Counted from the stretch's first letter, positions 14,652 to 28,008 are shown. The stretch is 64,000 nt of DNA from Motacilla alba alba (GCF_015832195.1 NC_052018.1:27184115-27248114), one strand, 5' to 3'. Translations and numbers: made by a program. Notes: generated by a model from the letters alone, not told the origin.

Positions 14652-15544
14652 CTATAGTACATTAAATAAAATAAACAATCTCTTACTCATCGTATTTTAA
14701 TGCAAATACAAAAGTATTATTACTAATTGCTGGAAGACATTAACAGACAGCAAAACAACTTTAGGAGCTTTTTAAAACCTGAGTACATAAATAAATTGCC
14801 ACAGCATGATGGTGAAATGGGTAATGTACCAGCATTGTGGCATCTACAAGTGTTTAGAGACTGCAAATAACTAGGTTTTTTGTTGTTGAAATTTGGAAAC
14901 AGACAGAGACAATTACGTTTCAAAGATATATGGGCTATGATCTTCATATAAAAAGCAAAGGGAATTAAAAAAAAATTCTAATACACTTAAAACATATAAT
15001 AAATTAAGAGTCAGAACTCTGAAGGGAGTTCAGATTGAGCAGTTGACACAGACCTTTCTGTAATGATACTCTTACGCTCTCCTGACCAATTAAAAGCTTG
15101 AAATAGTTCATTGGAGCAAAGATAACAAAAAAAAAAGGAAAACAGCAATTTAAAGTGACACTCAGTATGATTGTCCTGAGTGTGGAACAGCTCCACTGAT
15201 ACCAGTACTTCAAATGAAGTTATTTATATGTATATTCTATCATATCTGGTAAAATCAATTTTTGCACCAACCAACTTGTACATCGTATATTTGTGATTAA
15301 TATTTTCTCAGCTGCATTCTGCTTGTTTTGTGCTAACATTGTTGAATATCACTGCTATGTTTGCTTGGACACACTCATGATTTCTGTGACGTGGATGTTC
15401 TAAATTCAGAGAATGAGAAAAACTTTAAAAGTCAGGAAATAAAATGGAAGGGTATCTTTCTGAGTTAAGATAGGGCATGGAACGTGGGCAGATAAAACCA
15501 AGTTTTGTGGGAATGTTGGTCTGCTGAAGGGTAAGGAAGTTTTT
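14652..15544. other. Intron, nothing recognised
   Basis: Start of the 25.8-kb EYS intron, immediately upstream of the acceptor at 14651. AT-rich sequence without a repeat or gene that I can identify. Confidence 0.5.
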
Positions 15545-16345
15545 TCAGAGGGATCTGGACAGATTGGATCGATGGGCCAAGACCAGTTGTGTGAGGTTCA
15601 ACAAGACAAATGTTGGTTCCTGCCCTTGGGCTCAGGCAGTGCCACGGGCTGGGGTAAGAATGGCTGCCCTACGGAAAAGGACCTGGAGAGGTTGGTTGAC
15701 AGCAGCTGAATATGACCAATGTGTGTGCCCAGGGGGCCAAGAAGGCCGGTGCGCTGGCATCCTGGCCTGTATCAGCAATAGTGTGGCCAGCAGGACCAGG
15801 GCAAGGATTATCACTCTGTACTTGGCACTGGTGAGGCCACACCTGGAGTGCCGTATCCAGTTCTGAGCCTGTCACCCCATGAAGGATATTGAGGTGCTAG
15901 ACTGAATCCAGAGAGGGACAACAAAGCTGGCGGAAGGTCTGGAAAACGAGTCCTAGAGGGAGTGGATGAAGAAGCAGGGGTTGTTTGGTCTGCAGGAAAG
16001 GAGGCTCAGGGGAGACCTTATGCATCTCTACTACTACCTGAAATGAGGTTGTAGCAAGATAGTGATCAGCCTCTTCTCCCAGGTAAGAAGTGACAAAACA
16101 AGAAGAAATGGCCTGAAGTTGCACCAGGGGATGTTTAGGTTGTAGGAAAAATTTATTAACTGAAAGAATATTCAAGCTTTGGAACAGAAGGCTTTGGGAA
16201 GTGGTTGAGTTACCATCTTGTAAGTGTTCAAAAAACATGTGGATGTGGCACTTGGGGACACGGTTTAGTGGTGAACATGGCAGTGCTTCACTGACAGCTG
16301 GACTCGATGATCTTAGAGTTTTTTCCAATGTTAATAACTTTATGA
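15545..16345 (+). mobile_element. CR1 LINE, 5'-truncated, decayed
   Basis: The plus strand carries the C-terminal part of the CR1 ORF2 protein in broken frames: DRWAK..CVRFNKTN, then GILACISNSVASRTR, then LYLALVRPHLEC. The short CR1 3' UTR follows (gtggatgtggcacttgggga; ggactcgatgatcttagag). CR1 copies truncate at the 5' end on insertion, so only the 3' kilobase is present. The element is antisense to EYS. Stops and frameshifts show it is inactive. Confidence 0.85.
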
Positions 16346-16497
16346 GAGGAGACAGAAAGATTTTGTTCTTTTATAGTGTAATAGAGAGATGAACTTTGAA
16401 AGAAAATAATTTGCTGTGAATTGTCCCAAAGAAAGAAAAAACCTACATTTGAGACAAATTACACTACTAGTCCACTTGTTGTGGTTTCCTATTACAT

Positions 16498-16640
16498 ACT
16501 GACCCCGAGATTAGAGCAGTTGTTTACAGCATGGTACTAATAACACCAAGGTTCTATTCCCATATGGACTATTCGCTTTGGAGTTGGATTTGATTATTCT
16601 TGTATGCCCCTTTCAACTCAGAATATTCTGTGATCTATGA
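16498..16640 (+). mobile_element. tRNA-Ile-derived SINE with CR1-like tail (TguSINE1-like)
   Basis: The first ~70 bp look like a diverged tRNA-Ile gene. They have a degenerate A box (ttagagcagttgttta), the anticodon-loop context ggtactaataacacca, and a near-consensus B box ggttctattcc at 16550-16560. About 15 bp later comes a CR1-type 3' end: ttggatttgattattc, then cctttcaactcagaatattc and tgtgatctatga. A tRNA head joined to a CR1 tail is the architecture described for zebra finch SINEs mobilised by CR1. It is not a functional tRNA: the acceptor stem does not pair well and the A box is off consensus. Confidence 0.72.
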
Positions 16641-17156
16641 TAATAGCCACACCCAAATATCTCAGTTCTTTACATATTTATCTGTGTCAAATGGGGAAAA
16701 ATGGGCACTACTAATCCATACCCATGAGTAACAATCAGACATCTCTTAAAAACGCTTCTATTGTCAGGTTAGGTTTTCATATACACTAGGAATGTGGGAT
16801 AACAACTTGTTTCCAAAAAACTCTTCAAGAAATGGATTACAAAATGAGAAGTGAAAGGAGGCTTGCCAACAATTTTGTTGAGAAAGCAGCAGTATTTTTC
16901 TAGTCTCACTAAAACTATCTGTCAATCAAATGCTGAAATTCTGTTCTTTGCAGATTTTTCATTACATAAGGATTGTCACATCAAGCACAAAACCTAACTC
17001 CCATTTATGTATATCATGCATATGTGCAGAAAAAACTAAAAATTCTTCCAGAGTATTTCATCTCTGTGTAGTTTTATAGTAGTTGAAAGTGCAATGTTGC
17101 AACAAACAATATGTAAGCAGATAAAAATGGTTTTTACAGATACAAATCTTTACAGA
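16641..17156. other. Intron, nothing recognised
   Basis: AT-rich spacer between the SINE and the next CR1 fragment. No gene or repeat identified. Confidence 0.5.
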
Positions 17157-17460
17157 GAAGGACCTGTGAGGCCTGATGGACACCAAGTTGGACAAGAATC
17201 AACAATATGCCCTTGCGGCCAAGAAGAACAAGAGCATCCTGGGCTGCATTGGGAGGAATACTGTCAGCAGGTCGAGGGAGGTGATCCTTCCCTCTACTCA
17301 GCCCTGGGGAGGCCACACCTTAAGTGCTGTGTCAGTTGTGGGGCTGCCCAGCACAAGAGAGATAGAGAGCTATTGGAAAGAGTTCAGACAGTAACATTAC
17401 TAAGAGATTGATGCATCTCTCAGATGACAAAAGGTTGAGAGAGCTGGGATTGTTAATCAG
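17157..17460 (+). mobile_element. CR1 LINE fragment, decayed, lacking its 3' end
   Basis: Plus-strand match to CR1 ORF2 after the reverse-transcriptase core: KLDKNQQ.ALAAKKN, then [20 protein letters not shown], then a region corresponding to the LERVQ motif. Frames shift several times. The usual CR1 3' UTR is not visible, so the copy is truncated at both ends or interrupted. Confidence 0.75.
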
Positions 17461-17748
17461 GGCATAGCTTACACCAACAACATAAAATTACAAGAAGCTG
17501 CATAGTAGAAAGCATATGGTGGATCAAGCAAATGACTGAAGGAATAGAATTTGATGACTATTTATATGTTGTTCTCCTTTATTTACAGTAACTATGTATT
17601 ACTATCCATTGGAGACAAATTAAAATAAATGGCACCTTTAAGTTCCTGCAAATTGTCTTTTGTTTGTCCTCTAAAGAACACAATAAATGTACCAATAACA
17701 CTATAGTTATTCTTTGTACATAGCTCTACCTTGTACAATATGTAGCAC
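17461..17748. other. Intron, nothing recognised
   Basis: Short AT-rich spacer between two CR1 copies of opposite orientation. Confidence 0.5.
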
Positions 17749-18348
17749 AGTATCACAGAGTCACAGAATTTCAAGGTTGGAAGAGACCTTTAAGATCATC
17801 GAGTCCAACCCATGTTCTAACACCTCAACTAAACCATGGCAGCGAGTGCCACATCCAGTCTTTTTTTAAACACCTCCAGGGATGGTGACTCCACCACCTC
17901 CCTGGGCAGATGCTTCCAGTATTTGACCACTCTTTCCGTGAAAAACTTCCTCCTTAATTCTAGCCTGTATCTCCCTTGGCGCAGCTTGAGACTGTGTCCT
18001 CTTGTTCTGTCTGTTGCTGCCCGGAGAAAGAGACCGACCCCCAGCTCACCACAGCCACCCTTCAGGAAGTTGAAGAGAGTTATAAGGTCACCTCTGAGTC
18101 TCCTTTTCTGCAGGCTAAATAACCCCAGCTCCCTCAGCCGTTCTTCATATGGCTTGTGTTCCAAGCCCCTCACCAGCCTCGTTGCTCTCCTTTGGACACG
18201 CTCAAGCATCTCAACATCCTTCCTAAACTGAGGGGCCCAGAACTGGACACAGCACTCAAGGTGTGGCCTCATCAGTGCCAAGTACAGGGGAAGAATGACC
18301 TCCCTGCTCCTGCTGGCCACACTATTCCTGATACTGGCCAGGATGCCA
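17749..18348 (-). mobile_element. CR1 LINE, 5'-truncated, with intact ORF2 C-terminus
   Basis: Minus-strand CR1 3' end. The tail (tatcacagagtcacagaatt on the plus strand) is followed by the conserved 3' UTR. A 163-codon open frame at 17829-18320 encodes the ORF2 C-terminus, with [46 protein letters not shown] and [19 protein letters not shown]. The reverse-transcriptase core is missing, so it cannot act. The undamaged frame makes it the youngest-looking CR1 in the window. Same orientation as EYS. Confidence 0.92.
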
Positions 18349-21300
18349 TGCTTAAGAAGAGTGGATTTTACCAGCTAGGGAAAAAGTTTCTGATCCCCTG
18401 CACACATACCCAGAACCACACATGCACATAAGCATGTCTTTATGCAATTAACTTTGTGTGTTGTAAGAAAGTGCCATTTAAGAACAATTGCATATTTCCC
18501 TTTCCCAAAACTGTAAATGAAGAATTAATAATTTCCTTAAGCTCTAGTCAATGTTACTTCACTAGGAAATGGCAGCTGAACATCTGGTAAACAGAAACTG
18601 CAATGAAAAATGTTCATCACACAAAACAAAGATCTGAATTATGAACAAGGCAAGCCTGTCCTGTGTATATCTAGGTTTTTATCATACAGATATACACTCC
18701 AGATATGTTTTGCATGTCTAGAGAAAAAAACTGAGTCAATTTAATTTTTAAAGATAATCCATGGAGTTAGAGATTTTTTGGCGGGATTTTAATGTTTTCA
18801 ATTCATAGAACAAAAAATATCTCACCTGGAAACAGACACACACAAAAGGAAACATATAAACCTCCTTTTATTCTGTGTGTTCCAAGTTCTCCTGCCAGAC
18901 CATATCTTGAAGTGCAACCCTTTATCCATTAAGGCCAAACAAGATGAACCTATTGTAAGACTACTTATCATTGGCACTTAAGCGGGGATGTACTTCAGCC
19001 TCTATAGAAAACTCATCACAAAACTCTTGTCTGTAGGAATCAGGGCTTTTTTTCCTACAGAAAACCTTCATACAACTTCATTTTGTTAGTGCTAACAGCA
19101 GTTCATTTAACCTTGTGAAATAAATGTGAACATAAAAACGTAAGCATCTGTGAAATCATATTTGCAATTGCTCTAAACCATATTGAGATCATAACATTAT
19201 TTATGAAGCCTTTTTAATTTAAGGGTCTTTTCTGAGTTGCTGCTTTAGGGCTTAACTTTTAAGTTATTATTGATTTAACCATTTGCATAATCATACATAT
19301 TAATTGACAAAATTAGATTGCCATTTGTCATTATGGCATTGTTTTCATTGTGCAAGTCTGTTTGCATTTATATCCTAAATAAGCAAGCTTGTTTAAAAAC
19401 AAAATAAAACAGAACAAAACAAAACCAGAATATCTGTTCATCTTCATTTGGTTTAACACTTTTTTTATATAGAAGTCTGAGCTAAAACAAGACCTATGCT
19501 GAATGAAGTCCCAGCAAATCCATTACTTTTCTGTCTTCTGATAATGAATTATTTACCTTTTCTTCACAGGTTGTAGGAAGAGTGAATGTATTAACCGTGC
19601 TGCTCCACAAATTAAGGAAATTTGACTTCTGACATAAAGAAAATCTGCAATTAGGTCTGTTGTTGGTACTCTAGAAGACATACATGGCTTGCTCTAATAT
19701 TAGTTAATAACTCTGTAATAATCAGATTGTTTAACTCACAGCAAAGAAACACCTCTGGGGCTGAGTGTCATGAGGTTTCTATATGGTTATTAATACTGAT
19801 GTTAATTGGAAAAACGATTATAATAAGTGACATAAAATAATAAGGTGGAAAAAAGTATGAAGCATGGATTCAGAATTGATGAAAAATTACAATTAAAAAT
19901 ATAATTTCTAAACAGTACAAGTGATTGGTTCTGATAAGGCTAGTAATTAAAAATCACCAATTTTTTTTTACTGAATCTTATTATTAGAATGACTAACTGA
20001 TATATTTTTATCTATTACTTTATTAAAAAATAAGACTTTATTTTGCTCTAGCTACGTAAGTTACAAAACCTATGTGGTGTTTTGTATTAAGCACTTAAAA
20101 TTGTGAAATAGTAGGGTAAATAACTTAATATTAAGTACTAGCTATCTACAGACGTTGAGGTAGCGTTAGGTAATGCTAGGTTTTTTTAAAGACTTCTAAA
20201 TTCTCTATTTTTATTTATATATCTTTTGTTGTACAGTTATATCTTAAAGATGCTGAGCATTATATTAATTTGCTCTTCCAAACCACTTTTATCTTTTGTA
20301 ACCTAAGTTACTGTAAATTATGTATCATCTGATATAAAGGATGACCTAAGTTTTCTTTAATTAAAATTTTAAGCAAGGCTTACAGGAGAAACAAAGAACA
20401 TTTTAAATTTTCTAATCTCTCTAAGATTTTAAATAATGAATAAGTTAAATTAACAAGAAAGCATATTTAAAACAGCTGGTATAAGTACAATTGGGTAAGT
20501 TGTAATGAGTTTTTGCTTTACATTATAATAATTATTTTTATATTAAAACATTTAATAAATATATGCAAAAAAAGGTAAGATTTTCATCATATCTAAATAG
20601 CACACCATTAGTAAAGAGAAGCTTGCGTTTTCATTCAGTGCAAGTTCCGGCTTAAAATATGGCTGGCATCTAGACATGCTGCGTATTTATAACTCTAAAT
20701 GGACTGTACTGTAATTTGTAACCACAAAGAAAATTATCTTAAATGGGAGTGCTTGTTATTTGCACTGCAGGTCCCTATACACAACCATTTCATAGAATGG
20801 TGCTTTGTTAAAAAATCATAATCATTGCTGCATTTGATATTGACAATTTTAGCATGACACTTTTTGTAAATGTATATTTCTGTGAAAGTTTCATTCTCTT
20901 AAAATTGAATCACAGCTAATGCTAGTAACAGGCTTCTCTTAAAATGATTTTAGATTTCATGTTACATTTAACATGCAAATAAATTCTGGCCTATGCCTTT
21001 AAAATTTAATCAATTATTTCCATCACATGACAGTTCTCAAAGTCCAATGTAAATCTTGTTGAGGTTAGTTTTCTGTGTGGAGATTCACCCATAACATGCT
21101 GAGGCATGCAAACATGCAACATGGCTTTTACTAGTATTGACACAGATATTCCATTTGAGTATGGACAGTGTTAAACATTATGTATGTATTATTTTTGGAG
21201 AAGGAAAAGGAAAAATACTCAATAACAAATCCAAGTCTCTCTGAACTTATACTTTTTAGCAAATTCAAAATGTTGTTTTATGAGATGCTACAAGAAATAT

Positions 21301-24300
21301 GGACATTAGAAGACTGTAAAAGGTACTTAAGAACGATCATTAATATAAACAAATATTACAGTCAAAGTGTTTTAAAAGCTGTTGATATGAATAAGGAAAG
21401 ATTTTTCTAAGGAAAGATGAAGAATTTTAGGGAAAAAAATAAGATTTGGTACTGGTCCAATCCAGCAATAATTTTGTGATAACAAACCAAAGTCAGTTGG
21501 AGACCTAATTAATAATAAGTGATGTCTTTTCTCTACTTCCTGACTGCTGCCATTTATTCTGTTTATACCTTTCTTTTGTTCGTCTCCTAGAGAGCTTACT
21601 AGGAAATGTGCCAATCAAATCATCTTCAACATGACAGGTGCTGAACAGTGCAGGAAAACTAATGGAAAACAACAGCCTGAGGTTGTTTGTGCAAAATAAA
21701 CCAAATAACTAATCCAGCTAGTGGCAGACCTGTGAGTATCAGCCTTTGGTCAGTGTATCTGGGTTCATGTTTAGCTCAATTGTTCAATGACTAGAGAAAG
21801 GTCATGAACATATTCCTGTTAAACTAAAGTACTGACAAGAACTTGACCCCCCTAAAAGCTTGTCCAGAGCTTTCAGTTTGCTATTAGATCTCAGGCAACA
21901 GGAGAGCTGTGGGAACTAACTGTGATATTCCAAAGGAATAGTCTAGGTACTGACAAACAGAAATAACATCTTGCTTTTGAATGACGAACCTGGTGTTGCA
22001 GCTGGTAACTTTTTAAATAAAGTAAGAAAATGCCGAAGATGGACTACTGGTTTCCATAAAACAAAGCTATCTCCTCCCTTAACATAGCAGCTCATTCAAA
22101 TTCAGATCTTAAGCATGCAACTATTATCACATCAGTACACTTCATTCACCACAAATGGCCATTTTTGCCAACCTCTGGCTCAAAAGTAGGGGAAAGTTGA
22201 AGAAACAGGGTGCTCCAAAAATACTTCAAACTAAATATCCTTAGAAACACCCAGAGATTCAAAATATTATTTGATGTCAAGTCTCCTCTTTTAAACTTTC
22301 ACTCATCCCTTCTTTAAATTTATAGAACATTGCATTATAATAAATTACATTACAAGAAAGTAATTTGGAAGATTGAGAACATGGATCCCCACTCGCCTGA
22401 ATTTGCGACTCTTGTGGCTTGGCTGTGCTTGTTTTCAGAGATATGCCATCAATCTTTACTTTTTTAGTTAGAACAATAAGCACAGAAGTTTAAAATATAG
22501 TGAAAACTTTCCCATATATTTACCTCATACTTCTAGACACTTGCTAATGCCCAGGGAATGTGAATGTCTTTGTGAGAAAGTTCATAATCTTTTCTATCAA
22601 GAGTTTTGTCATTCTGTGCCCAGTGTCACAGCTCCTGCAAGGACATTGGGTACCTGGAACCAGATAGGTTGAGTTTCCCAAAGCAGAAACTCCAGTGCCT
22701 CCAAATTCTGAAGCACTAAACACAGCCCTGTTTTCTGGAATTTACTCCAAGACCAAAGGAAAAAATAGTGTTTTAGATGTTTGATACATGTTCTTTGTAT
22801 TGGAAACCAAATCTCAGCACTCTTTCACCTTTTCTTCACTCACAACATTCCATTACCAAAACTAATAGTATGCAACTGCTTGATAATGTATAACTGAAGT
22901 TGGTTCAGACACTAAAAACTTGGATCAGTCTGTTTATCAGGGTCACCTACTGATAGCTGCATCCACAAATGAAAAAGTCATAACAGCTTCTGATTGCAAG
23001 GGAATTTGTGTAATACTTATGGTCTCAGAATGGCTTGTTATAAGAATCAATACTTTCTGGGAAAAGCACAAATTGTGTCCAACAGTCTAATTTAGTTGTT
23101 GCATAACACAATTTAGAAATAAGTCACCAAAAGTCAAGTACAAGTAATCTTTTGAAATCCAAATTATTTAATTGAAAAATCAATGAGAGTTTACTTTTGA
23201 GGTTTTTTCTTAAAACTAAACTTCACTTAAAAAATTTAGAAATAAGTTGTTGGAAAAGAAGTAAAAGAGATGCATTTTATTTTTCCTAAGGTTACCACCA
23301 TTTTAAACATGCAGTTTCCTAGAAGGAAGAGAGAGAGGGAGAGAGAAGGGAACTTTAAAATAGAAACAAACTAGATAAACTGAGGGATAAGACCATTACC
23401 AGCCCTCCTCTTTTTTATAAAACTATACCAGTCTCAGGTTTTCCCTCCCTGCTTTAGAATGTCTTTGCTGTACTTTGTCTTGCAAATCAGAACATGATTT
23501 TAAGAGCACTAGCTCAAGATTTCAGTGATGTGTTTCTCATTTTCCTGAAAATTACAGGTTAATTATAGATTTTTCAGCATACTAAAGGACTGTTAAAAAG
23601 AGATTTCCATTATGAAACATTTGTACAGATAGGAGAAAAGGGAATAGTATTCTTACAATAAAATCCTAACCTAATACTTCACATTCAAATATTGAGCTGT
23701 TTTCCCCTCTTTCTCTATTTTCCTAACACAGAGTTAAAATTAATTTTAGTATTATTTAGGATGAGGCAATAAAATATCAATCATTTGTGCAGTAAGTTGA
23801 ATATACTGTGAGCTTAGGGAAGTAATACTTTAAGAAATTATGACTTTGGATTTTATGGTTCAATCTGTATTTGGTATGGTAGAGGTTAACCACTCTTTAC
23901 ATGTTGGCTCATATTTCATATGAGAGAAAAAAAAAAGGATTTTCTCTCTGATAGCAGGAAATATAAAGACTTTCATTCTAATCTTGTAAGGCTGTAAAAA
24001 TATTTAATCTTAGCTATAACTTTTTCTGTCTCATTTCCACTCCCTGGGAGAGCTTGATCTTATTAAGGGCAATCTTTTGCAATTTGCATTTTTCGGGCCT
24101 TCCTGGAGTTTCCCTCTTATTACTTTAATGAAATTCTATTTCTGGATATTGAAGGTGCTTGCCTACAAGACTTCAGGAGGCTCACACTTTTTAATGATAT
24201 TGCAAACACTGTACCCACTAACCCTATTTATTAAATCTATTACAATTTATGATGCTGGTGCGAAGTTAAAGCTTTTCTTCATGCTTCGGATTTCAGCAGC

Positions 24301-25214
24301 ATATTGATGGGATCAGCAACTCATCAATAAGCCACACAAAAAGATAATTTGTGACAGAAATTTTTATACAAATGTGATATATTGTTTTTCTTTCCCTAGT
24401 GGTGTGATTGCAATTATGTCATTATTAGAGCACTGACCATCTTTCTTTTTTTTCTCTTCTCTCTCTTCTCCCCTCTCCTCTCTTTCTCCCTCCTTCTCTG
24501 CACCACTAAAGATGTAGCCAGTTCTCCTACTCGTAGAATTCTACCCTGGCAGGAACTGGATGAAGGGTAGGATTTGTGCAGCCATTGCAGCTAAGGGGAT
24601 GATTCTGAAGGATATTATGAGCCAACAGGATAAAAAACCCAAAAAAAATCCAAACAAACAAACAAACCAAAAAGCGAAAAACAAACCCCAAATTTGAAGT
24701 GCAAACCTAACAGAAATCTGAGGTGATAGTGGTGGATCCTGGAGGATAAACTGAATCAGAGAGATTTAAATAGAAAGCATTAGAAAAAAAGGATAGGCAA
24801 GACAGATACAAAATTGAAGATTCAGAGAAACAAGAGCACAAAGGGACAGAAACTCTGACTAAAAAATCTTCATTAGCATTTTTAGATCTTTATCAAATAT
24901 GATTTTGATCATCTTCTGTGAATGGGTTAAATTAGGAAATGAGGAATGCTGCGGAGAAATGTGTTTCCTGCAGGCTGAAAGAAAAAGACTGCGAGAGCAC
25001 TGTGAGAGATCACCATAGGGTATTTTCTAGTGGCCATCTCAGGCAGATAAATATATGACCATGGTTTGTCAAGACTTATGTGCAAGATCCCTACTCTTCT
25101 TTTTTCTCCTACAGTGTCATCTCTTTTTTTTTTTCCTGAGATACAAAAATTCTATGTGAAATAATATTAAAATGCTAATATCTGGAAACTCAAAACACAT
25201 TCACATACTAAAAT
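18349..25214. other. Intron, no gene seen
   Basis: About 6.9 kb of AT-rich EYS intron. It includes a purine tract (23322-23350), a polypyrimidine tract (24441-24499) and an A/C-rich tract near 24633-24690. A few open frames of 60-90 codons have no recognisable domain. Confidence 0.55.
24441..24499. repeat. Polypyrimidine (C/T) tract
   Basis: 59 bases almost entirely C and T on the plus strand, hence a purine run on the EYS-sense strand. It has no exon next to it, so it is not acting as an acceptor tract for a recognised exon. Confidence 0.85.
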
Positions 25215-25681
25215 ATTAGAGAGGGTCCAAAGGAGGGCAAGGAAGATGGTGAAGGTCCTTGAGAGGAAGTCTCATGAGTCATGTCTGAAGTCACTTGATC
25301 TGTTCAGCTTGGAGAAGAGGAGACTGAAGGGAGATCTCATCACAGTTACAGGTTCCTCATGAGGGGAAGAGGAGGGGCAGACACTGATCTCTTATCTGTG
25401 ATGACCAGTGACAGGACCTGAGGGAATGGCCTGAAGTTGTTTCAGGGAAGGTTTGGGTTGGACATTAGAAAAAGTCTCTTCTCCCAGATGGTGGAGAGGC
25501 TGGAACTGGCTCCCCAGGGAAGCAGAGACAGCACTAAGTCTGACAGAGTTCAAGAAGTGTTTGGACAATGCTCTTGAGCATAGGATGTTACTCTTTGGAA
25601 CAGTGCTCTGCAATGCCAGGAGTTGGACTTGATGGTCCTTGTGGATCCCTTTCAACTCAGCATATTCTGTGATTCTGTGTA
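25215..25681 (+). mobile_element. CR1 LINE 3' end, decayed
   Basis: Begins gagggtccaaaggagggcaa (CR1 ORF2 region, ERVQRRA...) and passes through tcagcttggagaagaggaga (FSLEKRR). It ends with the typical 3' UTR: gttggacttgatggtccttg, then tttcaactcagcatattctg and a gattctgtg tail. Frames are broken. Antisense to EYS. Confidence 0.88.
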
Positions 25682-25942
25682 TTACAACTCCATGTGGTTT
25701 AATAAAGAAGGATATTAATTCTCTCAGTGCAGTCTCAAATAAAAGTTATCCAAAGAATACATTGGCATTAAATGTTATTCTCACAAATTACTTATTTTTC
25801 AGGAATTCCTCAACATTTTTCACCATTTGCAAACATAATAACCGATGCCAGGGTCCTCTTTTTACAAAACATTGGTATAAAGTGCTTGCTGAAACTCATT
25901 CCACTTGTTTGTAACTATATAGTTTCAAAATAATGTTTTGAA

Positions 25943-26400
25943 ATGATGTCTTAAGTTTTAGCTTTTATGTTTTTCATATTCTGTGCTGCTTTAGTGTGTA
26001 GTTCTGAGCTTCCTATTAAGGGATGGTAAGCTCTGTGAAGAGTCACAGAGTAGGGAGATGAAACAATTCCTTCTTTGGCTTGGGACCAAGGACAACCAAT
26101 CCAAATTTCAGGCCCAAGAGCATAAACAGCAGTGGACTGAAGAGAGAAAAGCAAGAAAGATGGGACTTCATGACCTAAAGCTATAATTGGACAATTAACT
26201 CCAATATGCTAATGGACGAAAACTTTTAAAAGTAAGACATCATGACCGGTCGTCCATTTTGTGACCATTTTGGGTTCATCTTGGGTGTAGCCCTGACTGG
26301 GCTCTTGTGCTGCCCATGGTGTATCCATTAGGGCCTTTTAATAAATACCTTCTTTATTCTTTAACTCTGTCTAGTCTCTGTTCTAGGTCAGCCTTCACAA
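25943..26400 (+). mobile_element. Solo-LTR-like element (endogenous retrovirus), approximate borders
   Basis: The sequence has LTR features rather than LINE ones. A TATA-like aaaacttttaaaagtaag lies near 26218-26235, and a polyadenylation signal aataaa follows at about 26340. The stretch after the signal (tctgtctagtctctgttcta) resembles the R/U5 part of LTRs I have seen in passerine genomes. No retroviral genes flank it, so if correct it is a solo LTR left by recombination. I could not find clean target-site duplications, and the left border is a guess. Confidence 0.5.
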
Positions 26401-27529
26401 GGCATCAGTTTCTGGTGGGAAATCAGGCATCAGAACCAGAGAAAGAATGAGACAGAGGGGATCTTTTTGCATCTACAGCATAACTTTTCTTAAAATATTC
26501 TATTAAAGATATTGAGATACAAAAGAGCAAAGATTTACCTGTCTTCTAAATAAACAATATTTAAAATTCTTTTTACTTTTTATATGTCCCACTAAATTAT
26601 AGGTTCAACTACTTCACTTTGACCATAGCCCAGAAGAATGTAAAATTCTAAGTTGATACAACAGCAAAAAAATTAATTTTTGATACTAAATCAGTACTAT
26701 TCTGGGTGTAGGCAGGTTTTTGGGGGTTTTTTGTTTGGTTTTTTTTTTCTTAACTTTAACTGAAAACTTTAGAATACAATTTTTAAAAGTGTAGTATCAA
26801 GGTTAACTTAGTGGGAAAAAATTTGACCAGTTTCGTAGAACCAGTTGATTTAAAAAGGAAGTGCATGATAGTATAATTGTTAAAATACAAATATAAATAA
26901 ATTATTTATCTCTGATTAAATGGTTGTTTCTGAAAAGTGTATGAAAATGTAGAAAATATTACTGCTTTAAAACACTGAACGTTAGAACTTACTTTAAAAA
27001 TAAAAATTATTTAAAGCATTGTTCCTGCTCTTTTTTCACTCACATAATATGTGCATGTTGGAAAGATAATACAGCAGAAAAAAACACAGCAGAGCTCTGT
27101 TAAATTCTGCACATCTAGAAATCATGAGGTACTTGATAAAAAGAACACCTTGCTGCTTTGGTATTTCATTAAGCATGAATATCTGAACAGGAATAAAGAA
27201 TATTTGTTTACTGATATATATGGAAAAAAACAGTACAAGCACTCTTCTGGATTAGCTGCCACAATTGTACTCAATAATAGATGAAGAAGGAGGTTTCAAT
27301 TTTCTAAGACAAACAGGATGGTGCTTATTTAGAATACAAATCCTTAATTCATAATGAATAGTCCATCAAAAACATGAATGTGAGAAGCCAACTGGGACAT
27401 TTAAAAGAAAAGAGACTTGTAAAAGGAAAAAGAAAAAGGTAAGAAAATGTTTGGAATGACCATTCCATTAGAAAGAAATTGCAGCATAATAAAAGGTACT
27501 TAAGTAATGAGGCAGGTGAAGCACAATTC
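26401..27529. other. Intron, nothing recognised apart from a T/G-rich tract
   Basis: AT-rich intron. A T/G-rich tract at about 26712-26750 (ggtttttgggggttttttg...) mirrors the A/C tracts found elsewhere in the window. Confidence 0.5.
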
Positions 27530-27910
27530 TCATGAGGACTGGTTGTTTATCCTGGAGACATAAACGCCCAAGGGGACCTTATCACGCCTTGGAACTGCCT
27601 GAAAGCACAGTTAACGGTGTAGGAATGGGTGTCTTCTCCTAAGTTACATGTGACAGGAAATGAGGAAATGGCCTCAGGTTGCACCAGGGAAGGTTTTGAT
27701 GGGATTTCAAGGAAAAAAAAATCGTGGAAAAGGTTATCAAGCAGGGAAACAGGCTGTTCAGGGTGTAGATGAGTCACCATCCATGGAGGTACTTAAAAGA
27801 TGTGTAGATGTGGCACTGAGGGACATGATTTAGTGGACTTGGCACCGCTGGATTAACAGTTGGACTTGAACTTGGAGGTGTTTTCTACCGTAGCTGATTC
27901 TATGACTCTA
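27530..27910 (+). mobile_element. CR1 LINE 3' end, decayed
   Basis: Carries the CR1 pattern of the ORF2 end and 3' UTR: aaatggcctcaggttgcacc, then gagtcaccatccatggaggt, then gtgtagatgtggcactgagg. It ends ttggacttgaacttggaggt...gattctatgactc. Similar in extent to the copy at 15545-16345. Antisense to EYS. Confidence 0.85.
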
Positions 27911-28008
27911 ACCATGGCCTGGAGATATTCCCAATATACAATTTCTCAGCTATAACCACGTGCGTATTGCTGTGACTTTTACATTTCTGGAGAATGATGT
28001 TTCCTAAG

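Noticed and set aside
16502..16572. A functional tRNA-Ile gene
   Set aside because: The A box and acceptor stem are degenerate, and a CR1-type tail follows, so it is the head of a SINE.
17829..18320. 163-codon open frame as a host gene
   Set aside because: It is the CR1 ORF2 C-terminus ([32 protein letters not shown]), so it belongs to a mobile element.
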